Shown here in pieces: positions 1-5,226 of a DNA stretch of 5,226 bases (positions within the stretch are counted from its first letter, which is position 1; each line of letters opens with the position of its first letter). A model generated the notes under the pieces. That model made no database searches and had not been told where the DNA came from. It was given only the letters and a program-made list of their open reading frames with translations. Position numbers and translations under genes: made by a program. Source of the stretch: Bacteroidales bacterium (GTDB taxonomy: Bacteria; Bacteroidota; Bacteroidia; Bacteroidales; F082); assembly GCA_024689285.1 (NCBI GenBank), contig JAILDR010000197.1, positions 1 through 5,226 of the forward strand. Direction: 5' to 3'.

Positions 1-22
1 AGGTAACTATGAGGTAACTATG
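1..22. repeat. Two-copy 11-bp tandem repeat at the window edge
   Basis: The unit AGGTAACTATG occurs twice in perfect tandem, followed by a degenerate piece (AGATAGGT). The array may continue to the left, outside the window. It lies in the non-coding stretch downstream of the minus-strand Rpn remnant. Nothing in it indicates a function. Polymerase slippage is the simplest origin. Confidence 0.6.
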
Positions 23-87
23 AGATAGGTCTAAGATAGCTTTTAGATTTCAGGATTTGACTTTGTCTAATGCTTCGCGTTTCAGGG

Positions 88-363
88 TTATAGCTTTTCG
101 ATTTGTTCGGGGGGTAATTCCGTATATTTGGCAATCATTTCAACGGGCAGACCGTCGGTTTTCATCTTTTTTGCGATTTCGATTTTCCCTTTCATGTATG
201 AAGTATCCACCGTGTTCTTGTTGTCACGGAAGACCTTCACGCTTTCCTCATACGCCCTGCGTTCTTCTGGCGTGAAACGCGCTATCCAGATTTGTTGCAA
301 CTTCACGAACCGATGTTTTGCTGGCGTCCTGTGGTGGCACGAAATGAGGTCACGTAGTCCCAC
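88..363 (-). pseudogene. C-terminal remnant of an Rpn-family PD-(D/E)XK nuclease/putative transposase
   Basis: The open frame runs 91 codons from a GTG at 363 to a TAA at 88-90. From about residue 28 it reads like the C-terminal end of Bacteroidales Rpn (recombination-promoting nuclease, PDDEXK_2) proteins: ARFTPEERRAYEESVKVFRDNKN, abbreviated here to its anchors TPEERRAYEES and RDNKNTVDT, then a short KGKIEIAKKMK helix and a terminal LPVEMIAKYTELPPEQIEKL-like module. Full proteins of this family are roughly 300 residues, with the nuclease core in the N-terminal part. Here only about 70-80 C-terminal residues remain, so no activity is expected. The first 11 or so residues have no family resemblance and read through the neighbouring secreted ORF in another frame; the GTG start is therefore nominal. 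The family match is from recognition of the sequence, not a search. A functional small protein cannot be excluded, but a decayed mobile-type gene is more likely. Confidence 0.7.
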
Positions 364-440
364 ATGTCTTTCGTCTGGGCCTGTGCCGCAAGGGGAGCGA
401 CGACAGCTATAAGCAGCATAAGAAGTAGAGTTTTTTTCAT
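303..440 (-). CDS. Short secreted ORF, probably the truncated 5' end of an exported-protein gene
   Basis: This 45-codon minus-strand ORF starts at ATG 440 and stops at TGA 303-305. It begins with a textbook signal peptide: MKK, a hydrophobic core TLLLMLLIAVVAPLA, and a likely signal peptidase I site AQA|QTK that leaves an N-terminal Gln. Only about 23 residues follow (TKDMWDYVTSFRATTG...) before the stop, and I do not recognise them. The ORF overlaps the Rpn remnant in a different frame. A Bacteroidota promoter motif lies just upstream in the same direction, so it is probably still transcribed. The good signal peptide with almost no mature protein suggests the front end of a larger secreted protein, cut off by the rearrangement that brought in the Rpn tail. 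A genuine small secreted peptide is the alternative. The start is well supported because it gives the only sensible signal sequence. Confidence 0.5.
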   Translation of the reverse strand: MKKTLLLMLLIAVVAPLAAQAQTKDMWDYVTSFRATTGRQQNIGS

Positions 441-472
441 TGTTTTGTTTTTTTTGGTTTATAATGAGGCTG

Positions 473-503
473 CAAAATTAACAATAATTAATGAAGGTTG
501 CAA
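473..503 (-). promoter_or_regulatory. Bacteroidota-type promoter for the minus-strand secreted ORF
   Basis: Read on the minus strand, TAATTTTG (473-480) matches the Bacteroidota -7 consensus TAnnTTTG. A TTG (501-503) lies 20 bp upstream, which fits the -33 element and its usual spacing. The predicted transcript would start a few bases downstream and leave a leader of about 25-30 nt before the ATG at 440. The motif is short and AT-rich, so chance occurrence is possible, but spacing and placement both fit. Confidence 0.5.
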
Positions 504-521
504 TATTTTTGAAAAACCTTC
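493..521. promoter_or_regulatory. 7-bp inverted repeat over the divergent promoters
   Basis: GAAGGTT (493-499) is mirrored by AACCTTC (515-521) across a 15-nt spacer. The spacer contains the plus-strand -7 candidate and the -33 candidate of the minus-strand promoter. Such a dyad could be an operator for a dimeric regulator, or a weak hairpin at the start of the operon transcript. No regulator gene is present in the window to support either role. Confidence 0.3.
504..511 (+). promoter_or_regulatory. Candidate -7 element for the receptor-lipoprotein operon
   Basis: TATTTTTG matches the Bacteroidota -7 consensus TAnnTTTG and lies 45 bp before the receptor ATG, implying a leader of roughly 40 nt. 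No TTG or TTTG is found at the expected distance upstream (about 19-21 bp), so only half of the promoter is recognisable. It directly abuts the -33 candidate of the divergent minus-strand promoter. Confidence 0.35.
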
Positions 522-556
522 CGTTATTGCAGGTAATTTAATCTAAACGAAGTAAA

Positions 557-2971
557 ATGACACCTTATCTACTCCGCCGGTGGCTCGTTGTCATCGGCTT
601 GATGTTGGCGGTTTTGCCAGTATTTGCACAGAAACGCACCATCAGCGGCTATGTGATGGATGCCGAGAGCAGGGAGACCCTCATCGGGGCCACTGTCTTC
701 GACAAGAACTCTGGGAAAGGCTGCGCCACAAACAGTTATGGGTTCTTCACCCTTACGCTCAACACAGGGGCTGTCGACCTTCAAGTGTCGTATGTGGGCT
801 ATGTGCAGCAAAACCGCACCCTCGAGCTGAAGGAAAACCTCAGCCTGAACTTCATGCTCAGTGCCAACACGACCTTGGACGAGGTGGTGGTGGAGGCCTC
901 TCGTGCCACGGTGAGCGCGCGCAGTCCGCAGATGAGCGTGGTGGAGTTGCCTGTGCAGCAAATCAAGAGCATCCCGACGCTGTTTGGTGAGGCCGACGTG
1001 CTGAAGGCCATACAGCTGCTGCCTGGCGTGCAAAACGGTTCGGAAGGCTCGGCAGGCTTGTATGTGCGCGGCGGCGGCCCCGACGAGAACCTGCTGCTCC
1101 TCGACGGCGTGCCGGTGTATAACGTCAACCATGCCTTCGGCTTCTTCTCCGTCTTCAACCCCGATGCCCTGAAAAACGTCACCCTATACAAAGGGAGCTT
1201 CCCGGCGCACTTCGGAGGTCGTCTCTCATCGGTGGTCGACATCCGCATGAAGGAAGGCGACATGCAGCATTATCACGGCAACGTCAGCGTCGGACTGATT
1301 TCGGCAAAACTGAATGTGGAAGGCCCTATCGTCAAAGACAAACTGTCGTTCAACATCTCGATGCGCCGCACATACGGCGACTTGTTGATGAAGCCCCTCG
1401 TGTCGCTGCTGACGGCGGGGTCGTCAGACTCGGGCAAGCTGAGCGCAGGGTATTATTTCTATGACATCAACGCCAAGCTCAACTGGAAAATCTCCGACAA
1501 GGACCGCCTCTACCTCAGCTACTACATGGGCGACGACGACATCTACTTTGGCGTGAAATACAAGGACTATGCCAACGACGACATGCAGTTTTCAAATGTG
1601 ATGAAAATGGACTGGAAATGGGGCAACAAGGTGGCCGCGCTGCGCTGGAACCACGTGATGTCGCAGAAGCTCTTCATGGATGCCTCGGTCAATTATACCC
1701 AATACCGCCACAACCTCGGCATGAATATGACAGAGGAGAACACCTACCTGCAATTCAACTACACCGAAAAGAACGTGTTCGACATGGTCTACAAGTCGGG
1801 CATTAATGACCTGACCGCCAAGCTCGACTTTGACTATACCCCCGTGCCCAACCATGAAATCCGTTTTGGCGGGGGCTACACCTACCACATGTTCCGCCCC
1901 GAGGTGGAGTCGATGAAACTGGCTGCCGGCAATGTGACGGAGATTGACACGGTGATGGGCTCGTCAAGCGTGTATGCCCACGAGACGGCCCTCTATGCTG
2001 AAGACAACATGACCTTTGGCGACATCTTCAGGGTGAACGCGGGCTTGCATTATTCCACCTTCACCGTCGAGGGCAAGACCTACCAGAGCGTGCAGCCGCG
2101 CCTCAGTGCCAGTGTCATGCTGGCCTCCAACCTGTCGCTCAAGGCGGGTTATGCCTATATGACGCAATACGTCCACCTGCTTTCCAACAGCAGCCTCAGC
2201 CTGCCCACCGACCTCTGGGTACCCGTCACCAGAAACATCGTCCCGATGAATGCCCATCAGTGGTCGTTAGGCGCTTTCTATGAACTGCCGCGCCTGTTCG
2301 ACATCTCCGTCGAGGGCTACTATAAAATCATGGACAACCTGCTGGAATACAAAGACGGCGCTTCGTTCTTCGGCTCGTCGGAGACATGGGAGAACAAGGT
2401 CTGCATGGGTCGGGGCTGGGCCTACGGCGTGGAGTTGCTGGTGCAGCGCAGCTTCGGCAAAACCACCGGATGGGTAGGCTACACATGGGCACACGCCAAC
2501 CGACAGTTCGACCGCGAAGGCATGACCATCAACAACGGCAAGGTGTTTCCCGCCAAATACGACCGCAGGCACGACATCAGCATCACCGTGCAGCACAAGT
2601 TCAACGAAAGGATTGACGTCAGTGCCACATGGGTCTTCAGCAGCGGCAATTGCGGCACCTTGGGAACCCAAATCTACGAAGGCCTGCCCAATGGACTGGG
2701 CGAGATGCAGGAAATCAACGCCTTGGAACGCAACAACTTCCGCATGGGCAACTACCACCGCCTCGACCTGGGCGTCAACTTCCGCAAACAGAAGAAACAC
2801 GGCGTACGCACATGGAACATCAGCTGCTACAACGTTTACAACAACAACAATCCGTTTATCGTCTACACCAACTACAGCTGGGATGAGCAACTGCAGCAGG
2901 AAAAGAAAAAACTTATGCAGGTGAGCATCTTCCCCATCATCCCTTCGGTTTCTTACAGTTTTAAGTTTTAA
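557..2971 (+). CDS. TonB-dependent outer-membrane receptor with carboxypeptidase-regulatory-like domain
   Basis: This is an 804-residue outer-membrane beta-barrel that should import a ligand using TonB/ExbBD energy. Residues 1-24 form a signal peptide (basic LRRW, then a hydrophobic core) with a cleavage site VFA|QKR. Residues 27-105 look like a carboxypeptidase-D regulatory-like domain (TISGYVMDAESRETLIGATV, then VSYVGY). LDEVVVEA (107-114) resembles the TonB-box-like segment seen before the plug in this phylum. The plug spans about 125-232, with the hallmark LYVRGGGPDENLLLLDGVPV (168-187) and HFGGRLSSVVDIR. The rest is barrel, rich in alternating aromatic strands, ending in the typical terminal phenylalanine (SYSFKF). 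There is no N-terminal STN domain, so FecA-like anti-sigma signalling is not expected. ATG 557 is chosen because it gives the complete signal peptide; there is no clear Shine-Dalgarno, as usual in Bacteroidota. It is followed after 24 bp by the DUF4249-type lipoprotein, a common pairing. It is intact and of normal length. The substrate is unknown, and no heme, siderophore, cobalamin or glycan signature is evident. Confidence 0.93.
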   Translation: MTPYLLRRWLVVIGLMLAVLPVFAQKRTISGYVMDAESRETLIGATVFDKNSGKGCATNSYGFFTLTLNTGAVDLQVSYVGYVQQNRTLELKENLSLNFMLSANTTLDEVVVEASRATVSARSPQMSVVELPVQQIKSIPTLFGEADVLKAIQLLPGVQNGSEGSAGLYVRGGGPDENLLLLDGVPVYNVNHAFGFFSVFNPDALKNVTLYKGSFPAHFGGRLSSVVDIRMKEGDMQHYHGNVSVGLISAKLNVEGPIVKDKLSFNISMRRTYGDLLMKPLVSLLTAGSSDSGKLSAGYYFYDINAKLNWKISDKDRLYLSYYMGDDDIYFGVKYKDYANDDMQFSNVMKMDWKWGNKVAALRWNHVMSQKLFMDASVNYTQYRHNLGMNMTEENTYLQFNYTEKNVFDMVYKSGINDLTAKLDFDYTPVPNHEIRFGGGYTYHMFRPEVESMKLAAGNVTEIDTVMGSSSVYAHETALYAEDNMTFGDIFRVNAGLHYSTFTVEGKTYQSVQPRLSASVMLASNLSLKAGYAYMTQYVHLLSNSSLSLPTDLWVPVTRNIVPMNAHQWSLGAFYELPRLFDISVEGYYKIMDNLLEYKDGASFFGSSETWENKVCMGRGWAYGVELLVQRSFGKTTGWVGYTWAHANRQFDREGMTINNGKVFPAKYDRRHDISITVQHKFNERIDVSATWVFSSGNCGTLGTQIYEGLPNGLGEMQEINALERNNFRMGNYHRLDLGVNFRKQKKHGVRTWNISCYNVYNNNNPFIVYTNYSWDEQLQQEKKKLMQVSIFPIIPSVSYSFKF

Positions 2972-2980
2972 GTTACAGTT
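2953..2980 (+). repeat. Nested short direct repeats at the receptor 3' end
   Basis: TTACAGTT occurs at 2953-2960 and again at 2973-2980. Between and overlapping them is TTTTAAG in two tandem copies (2959-2972). The repeats cover the last codons and stop of the receptor gene and the start of the 24-bp intercistronic gap. Replication slippage is the likely origin. It could change the last residues and the spacing to the next gene. Confidence 0.6.
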
Positions 2981-2995
2981 ATAAATTCTAAAATC

Positions 2996-4087
2996 ATGAC
3001 AAAAACCAATCATACAGCCGCTTCGCGTCATTGCGAACAAAGTGAAGCAATCCAGAGAAAAAAGCCTCTTGCCTGGATCGCTTCGTTCCTCGCGATGACG
3101 TCATGCTTGTTATTTACTTCGTGCGAAAAGGAAATCGAATTCAATGGCGAGCAGACCGACCCAAAACTGGTGGTCAACAGCCTCGTGGAGCCCGGCAGAC
3201 GGGTGGAGGCCAGCATGAGCAAGAGCTGCTTCTTCCTGCAAAGCCCTCCCGATATGCAAGCCCCAGCCGACTTGCAGGCCCTGCTTTATGTGAACGGTGC
3301 CCTCGTGGGCGGCATGACACCCTTTGCCGATACGGTTTGGGAGTTGTATGGCGATGACGACGACTATACGGTGCGCTCGGGATTCTACAACGATTATTGC
3401 GCGCAAGTGGGCGACATTATCAAAATCATGGCATCCGCATCCGGCTACGACGACGTGGAAGGCACCACCAGCCCCCTGCCCACACCCGTGGAGGTCGAGG
3501 CTGAGTATGAGGTGACGGAATGGCATTCGGAATATTTCCATCAATTCGATTACGAGACCTTCGAATACGAGGAAGACAGCATGCTGTTCGTCAGCGGCAC
3601 CTTGAATATGACGGTGACCCTCAACGACCCCAATCCCGGTGTCGCCGACTGCTTCAGGCTGAGTACAGGGCTGAACAAAAAGTTTTTCGGCTATCCCTGC
3701 TACCTCAACTGCGATTACAGCGACCCGGTTTTCGGAGGGAGTTTCACCAATGACGAATTCCTAATCAGCGACATTGCCAGCCAGCCCGAAGGCGTCTTCA
3801 CCGACCTGCTCTTCGACGGGAGTTCGTATCAGATTAAGATGGAGGTCTATTTCAATTGCCAGCTGGCGTTGGATGATACCACGGAGTCTTATCGCGTGCC
3901 TTTCCTGATGGAGCACCTCACCAAGGAATACCTCAACTACCTCAGCACCTGCGACCAGGGCGATATGTCCATGCAGATTTGGGCTGAGCCTATACAGACC
4001 TATACCAACGTCACCAACGGTTTCGGTATCGTGGCCGGCAGGACGGTTGACACGCTCTGGATTGAGTTGCCCCTTGTGGAGCCTTAA
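2996..4087 (+). CDS. DUF4249-type outer-membrane lipoprotein, receptor partner
   Basis: This 363-residue lipoprotein resembles the DUF4249 family, which is found in Bacteroidota and often encoded beside a TonB-dependent receptor. Family-like segments are DPKLVVNSLVEPG (55-67), GDIIKIMASASGYDDVEGT (139-157), and the C-terminal EPIQTYTNVTNGFGIVAG (331-348). The lipobox is LFTS|C with the lipidated Cys at 43. EKE follows it, acidic and charged residues consistent with a Bacteroidota lipoprotein export signal, so surface display is likely. By analogy with SusD-like proteins it may help capture ligand for the upstream receptor; that role is inference. The N-terminus is odd: residues 11-35 are encoded by a 75-bp palindromic repeat, which supplies the basic RKK and the hydrophobic WIASFLAMT stretch of the signal peptide. 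The only other in-frame ATG (codon 34, at 3095) lies within the repeat and would leave just nine residues before Cys43, too short for a signal, so 2996 is preferred. An alternative lipidation site is Cys37 (MTSC). Confidence 0.85.
   Translation: MTKTNHTAASRHCEQSEAIQRKKPLAWIASFLAMTSCLLFTSCEKEIEFNGEQTDPKLVVNSLVEPGRRVEASMSKSCFFLQSPPDMQAPADLQALLYVNGALVGGMTPFADTVWELYGDDDDYTVRSGFYNDYCAQVGDIIKIMASASGYDDVEGTTSPLPTPVEVEAEYEVTEWHSEYFHQFDYETFEYEEDSMLFVSGTLNMTVTLNDPNPGVADCFRLSTGLNKKFFGYPCYLNCDYSDPVFGGSFTNDEFLISDIASQPEGVFTDLLFDGSSYQIKMEVYFNCQLALDDTTESYRVPFLMEHLTKEYLNYLSTCDQGDMSMQIWAEPIQTYTNVTNGFGIVAGRTVDTLWIELPLVEP
3026..3100. repeat. 75-bp imperfect palindromic repeat inside a coding sequence
   Basis: The left arm (3026-3055, starting CGTCATTGCGAAC and ending GAAGCAATCCAG) pairs with the right arm (3073-3100, starting CTGGATCGCTTCG and ending GCGATGACG) across a 17-nt AG-rich loop. 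The arms match in blocks of 6, 4, 5 and 6 bases, with one U-G wobble, one mismatch and a 2-nt size difference in the middle. The arm core, CGTCATTGCGA...GAAGCAATCCAG, is a type of dispersed palindrome I recognise from many bacterial genomes, where conceptual translations often contain RHCE.SEAIQ or WIAS-like strings. Here it reads as 25 complete codons (11-35) of the lipoprotein gene, with no stop and no frame change. I see no target-site duplication and no transposase, so it would be a non-autonomous REP- or MITE-like element. It is the only copy in this window. Confidence 0.8.
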
Positions 4088-4092
4088 AAGGC
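4081..4092. terminator. Possible weak bidirectional terminator between convergent genes
   Basis: GCCTTAAAAGGC is a small dyad overlapping the lipoprotein stop codon (TAA 4085-4087) and most of the 10-bp gap to the convergent gene. A stem of only four pairs with a 4-nt loop is possible, and the T-rich tail on the plus strand is interrupted (GTTTCTTATTCTTC). It is short for an intrinsic terminator, and it is listed because the convergent genes need some transcription end here and nothing better is visible. Confidence 0.2.
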
Positions 4093-4097
4093 GTTTC

Positions 4098-5108
4098 TTA
4101 TTCTTCGTAGATCACGTGCAGCAGCACATCGCCCACCATACCCAAGGTGGCCTTGTCGATGTGTTCCAGGTTGTCGTTCACGGTGTGCCACACCTCGGGG
4201 AAGCATCCGTTGCTGCTGTTGGGTTGCAGGTCGATGATGTCGATGGTGGGGATGCCTGCGATTTGGTTCATGGGCAGGTGGTCGTCGCTGATCATGGTAC
4301 CCAGTTCGTTGCTGAACTCGGGGCGGTAGCCTAGGTCGTAGGCCTTGCGCCACACCTTGTTGCTCACCCAGCCGGCGAAGCCCTGCGAGTAGTATTCTTT
4401 CTGGAAGTTGGGCTTGCTGCCGCCCACCATATCAAGGAGAATGCCGTAGTAAGCCTTGTAGCCGTAGACGTGTGGAGTCTTCGACCAGTGTTGTGAACCC
4501 AATGCCCAGAAGTTGACCCTGTCATCATAGTACTTTTCCGCATCCTCCTGATGCGGTCCATAGTCTTCGAGGTCGAACAGCACGATGTCGACACCCAATT
4601 TCTCAGGGAGGGCCTGCAGGTTGAACTGTCGGGCACATTCCAGCAGCACGCCTACTCCGCTAGCGCCATCGTTGGCACCGTCGATAGGCGTATGGGTATT
4701 GGCTTCATCGGGGTCGTGGTCGGCGTAGGGGCGCGAGTCCCAGTGGGCACAGAGCACGATGCGTTTCTTGGCCTCTGGATGAAACACTGCCACGATGTTC
4801 TTTCCATCGACACCTTTGTCGTTAAACAAACGTGTCCTAAATTCCTGCACGATGACCGTGTCGGCCCATTCGCCCAGCTTGGCAGTAAGCCATTCGGCAC
4901 AATTAGCATGAGCCTCCGTTTCAGGCACACGCGGCCCAAATTGGGTTTGTTGGGCCACAAATTGGTAAGCCGAATCAGCATTGAATTGCGGCACAGTGAC
5001 GGATTTCTTGGTTTCTTGCTTGCCCTTAGGCTCGTTAGTCTTGGCCTGTTTCTCGCTACAGGAGGCCAGTAGGAGGGCGGCTGCTATGATAATCAGGTGT
5101 TTTTTCAT
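4098..5108 (-). CDS. Type II glutaminyl-peptide cyclotransferase lipoprotein (M28-like zinc enzyme)
   Basis: This 336-residue exported enzyme should convert N-terminal Gln of secreted proteins to pyroglutamate, releasing ammonia. Residues 1-17 form a lipoprotein signal (MKKHLIIIAAALLLAS|C). A polar linker follows (about 18-40), then the M28/QC fold. Active-site motifs are in the expected order: AHWDSRP (121-127), DGANDGASG with zinc ligand Asp147, FDLEDYG with catalytic Glu181 and zinc ligand Asp182, LLDMVG (Asp226), SDDHLPMNQ (Asp275/276), and WHTVNDN (Trp307, zinc ligand His308). WHT-x-DN and DDH match animal glutaminyl cyclase more closely than typical M28 aminopeptidases. The ED pair, where human QC has EE, fits the Bacteroidales enzymes such as that of Porphyromonas gingivalis as I recall them. 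Length is normal for the group. The start at 5108 gives a complete lipoprotein signal, with a TAnnTTTG motif just upstream. It stands alone, convergent to the operon. An M28 aminopeptidase is the alternative and is often the automatic label for this family. Confidence 0.88.
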   Translation of the reverse strand: MKKHLIIIAAALLLASCSEKQAKTNEPKGKQETKKSVTVPQFNADSAYQFVAQQTQFGPRVPETEAHANCAEWLTAKLGEWADTVIVQEFRTRLFNDKGVDGKNIVAVFHPEAKKRIVLCAHWDSRPYADHDPDEANTHTPIDGANDGASGVGVLLECARQFNLQALPEKLGVDIVLFDLEDYGPHQEDAEKYYDDRVNFWALGSQHWSKTPHVYGYKAYYGILLDMVGGSKPNFQKEYYSQGFAGWVSNKVWRKAYDLGYRPEFSNELGTMISDDHLPMNQIAGIPTIDIIDLQPNSSNGCFPEVWHTVNDNLEHIDKATLGMVGDVLLHVIYEE

Positions 5109-5131
5109 TGAAAGGTGTGATTAATTGGCGG

Positions 5132-5139
5132 CAAAAGTA
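5132..5139 (-). promoter_or_regulatory. Candidate -7 element for the glutaminyl cyclase gene
   Basis: On the minus strand TACTTTTG matches the Bacteroidota -7 consensus TAnnTTTG. It lies 23 bp before the ATG, implying a short leader of about 15-20 nt. No clear TTG or TTTG is present at the expected -33 position, where the sequence is a C-rich and T-rich stretch. Confidence 0.45.
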
Positions 5140-5226
5140 CGAAAAAAACTGGAATGTGCGGGGTGAGGGGATTTGTGGGTAATGCAAAGCGTTTTTATTC
5201 AGCCAAAATAATGTGATTTTGTGGTG

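Noticed and set aside
531..541. AGGTAATTTAA as a possible second promoter or ribosome-binding site for the receptor.
   Set aside because: TAATTTAA fails the TTTG half of the Bacteroidota consensus, and AGG lies about 24 bp before the start codon, too far for a Shine-Dalgarno.
2267..3040. Long minus-strand open frame (257 codons) opposite the receptor gene.
   Set aside because: It mirrors the GC-biased third positions of the receptor gene and has low-complexity V/A/H-rich composition with no recognisable domain. The receptor is clearly the real gene.
3026..3100. CRISPR-like or attachment-site interpretation of the palindromic repeat.
   Set aside because: There is a single copy, no spacers, no integrase and no tRNA nearby. 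A dispersed REP- or MITE-like palindrome explains it better.
3095..3104. Perfect 10-bp palindrome ATGACGTCAT at the right edge of the repeat element.
   Set aside because: It straddles the element boundary and includes common GACGTC bases. There is no matching copy at the left edge, so it does not support a target-site duplication or operator.
3028..3222. Minus-strand 64-residue frame across the palindromic repeat.
   Set aside because: It is the antisense reading of the repeat plus the lipoprotein gene; the repeat yields open frames on both strands. No start signal or family resemblance.
4551..5072. Plus-strand 173-codon frame opposite the glutaminyl cyclase gene.
   Set aside because: It is antisense to a well-supported enzyme, with no promoter, no family features and no signal peptide.
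5140..5226. Right-edge spacer searched for a divergent gene start or a terminator.
   Set aside because: No open frame with a convincing start, no complete TAnnTTTG promoter on the plus strand, and no stable dyad was found.

Overview
The window looks like chromosomal DNA from a Bacteroidota bacterium, most likely order Bacteroidales. The evidence is a TonB-dependent receptor with an N-terminal carboxypeptidase-regulatory-like domain paired with a DUF4249-type lipoprotein, a Bacteroidales-type Rpn/PD-(D/E)XK remnant, TAnnTTTG promoter motifs without clear Shine-Dalgarno sequences, and lipoprotein signals whose cysteine is followed by charged residues. Genes are GC-rich and the spacers AT-rich. 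The species cannot be named from this window.

Left part (1-556). An 11-bp tandem repeat sits at the left edge. Next, on the minus strand, is the C-terminal tail of an Rpn-family recombination-promoting nuclease / putative transposase (88-363). It lacks its catalytic part and overlaps, in another frame, a short minus-strand ORF (303-440) that begins with a good signal peptide and stops after 45 codons. This looks like a deletion scar joining the start of a secreted-protein gene to the end of an Rpn gene. The AT-rich spacer 441-556 holds back-to-back promoter motifs for the minus-strand ORF and the plus-strand operon, with a 7-bp inverted repeat over them.

Centre (557-4087). There is a two-gene operon on the plus strand: an outer-membrane TonB-dependent receptor (804 aa) and, 24 bp later, a DUF4249-type lipoprotein (363 aa). 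The pair probably forms a TonB-powered uptake or binding system of unknown substrate. The most unusual feature lies here. A 75-bp imperfect palindromic repeat (3026-3100) sits in phase inside the first codons of the lipoprotein gene. It encodes exactly 25 residues and supplies most of the signal peptide, both the basic residues and much of the hydrophobic core.

Right part (4098-5226). A convergent minus-strand gene ends 10 bp from the lipoprotein gene. It encodes a type II (M28-fold, zinc-dependent) glutaminyl-peptide cyclotransferase lipoprotein with all expected active-site motifs. Such enzymes cap N-terminal Gln of exported proteins, and the receptor in this window is predicted to expose Gln after signal peptidase cleavage, so it is a plausible client. 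A TAnnTTTG motif lies just upstream of this gene. From about 5140 to 5226 I see no gene or convincing signal.
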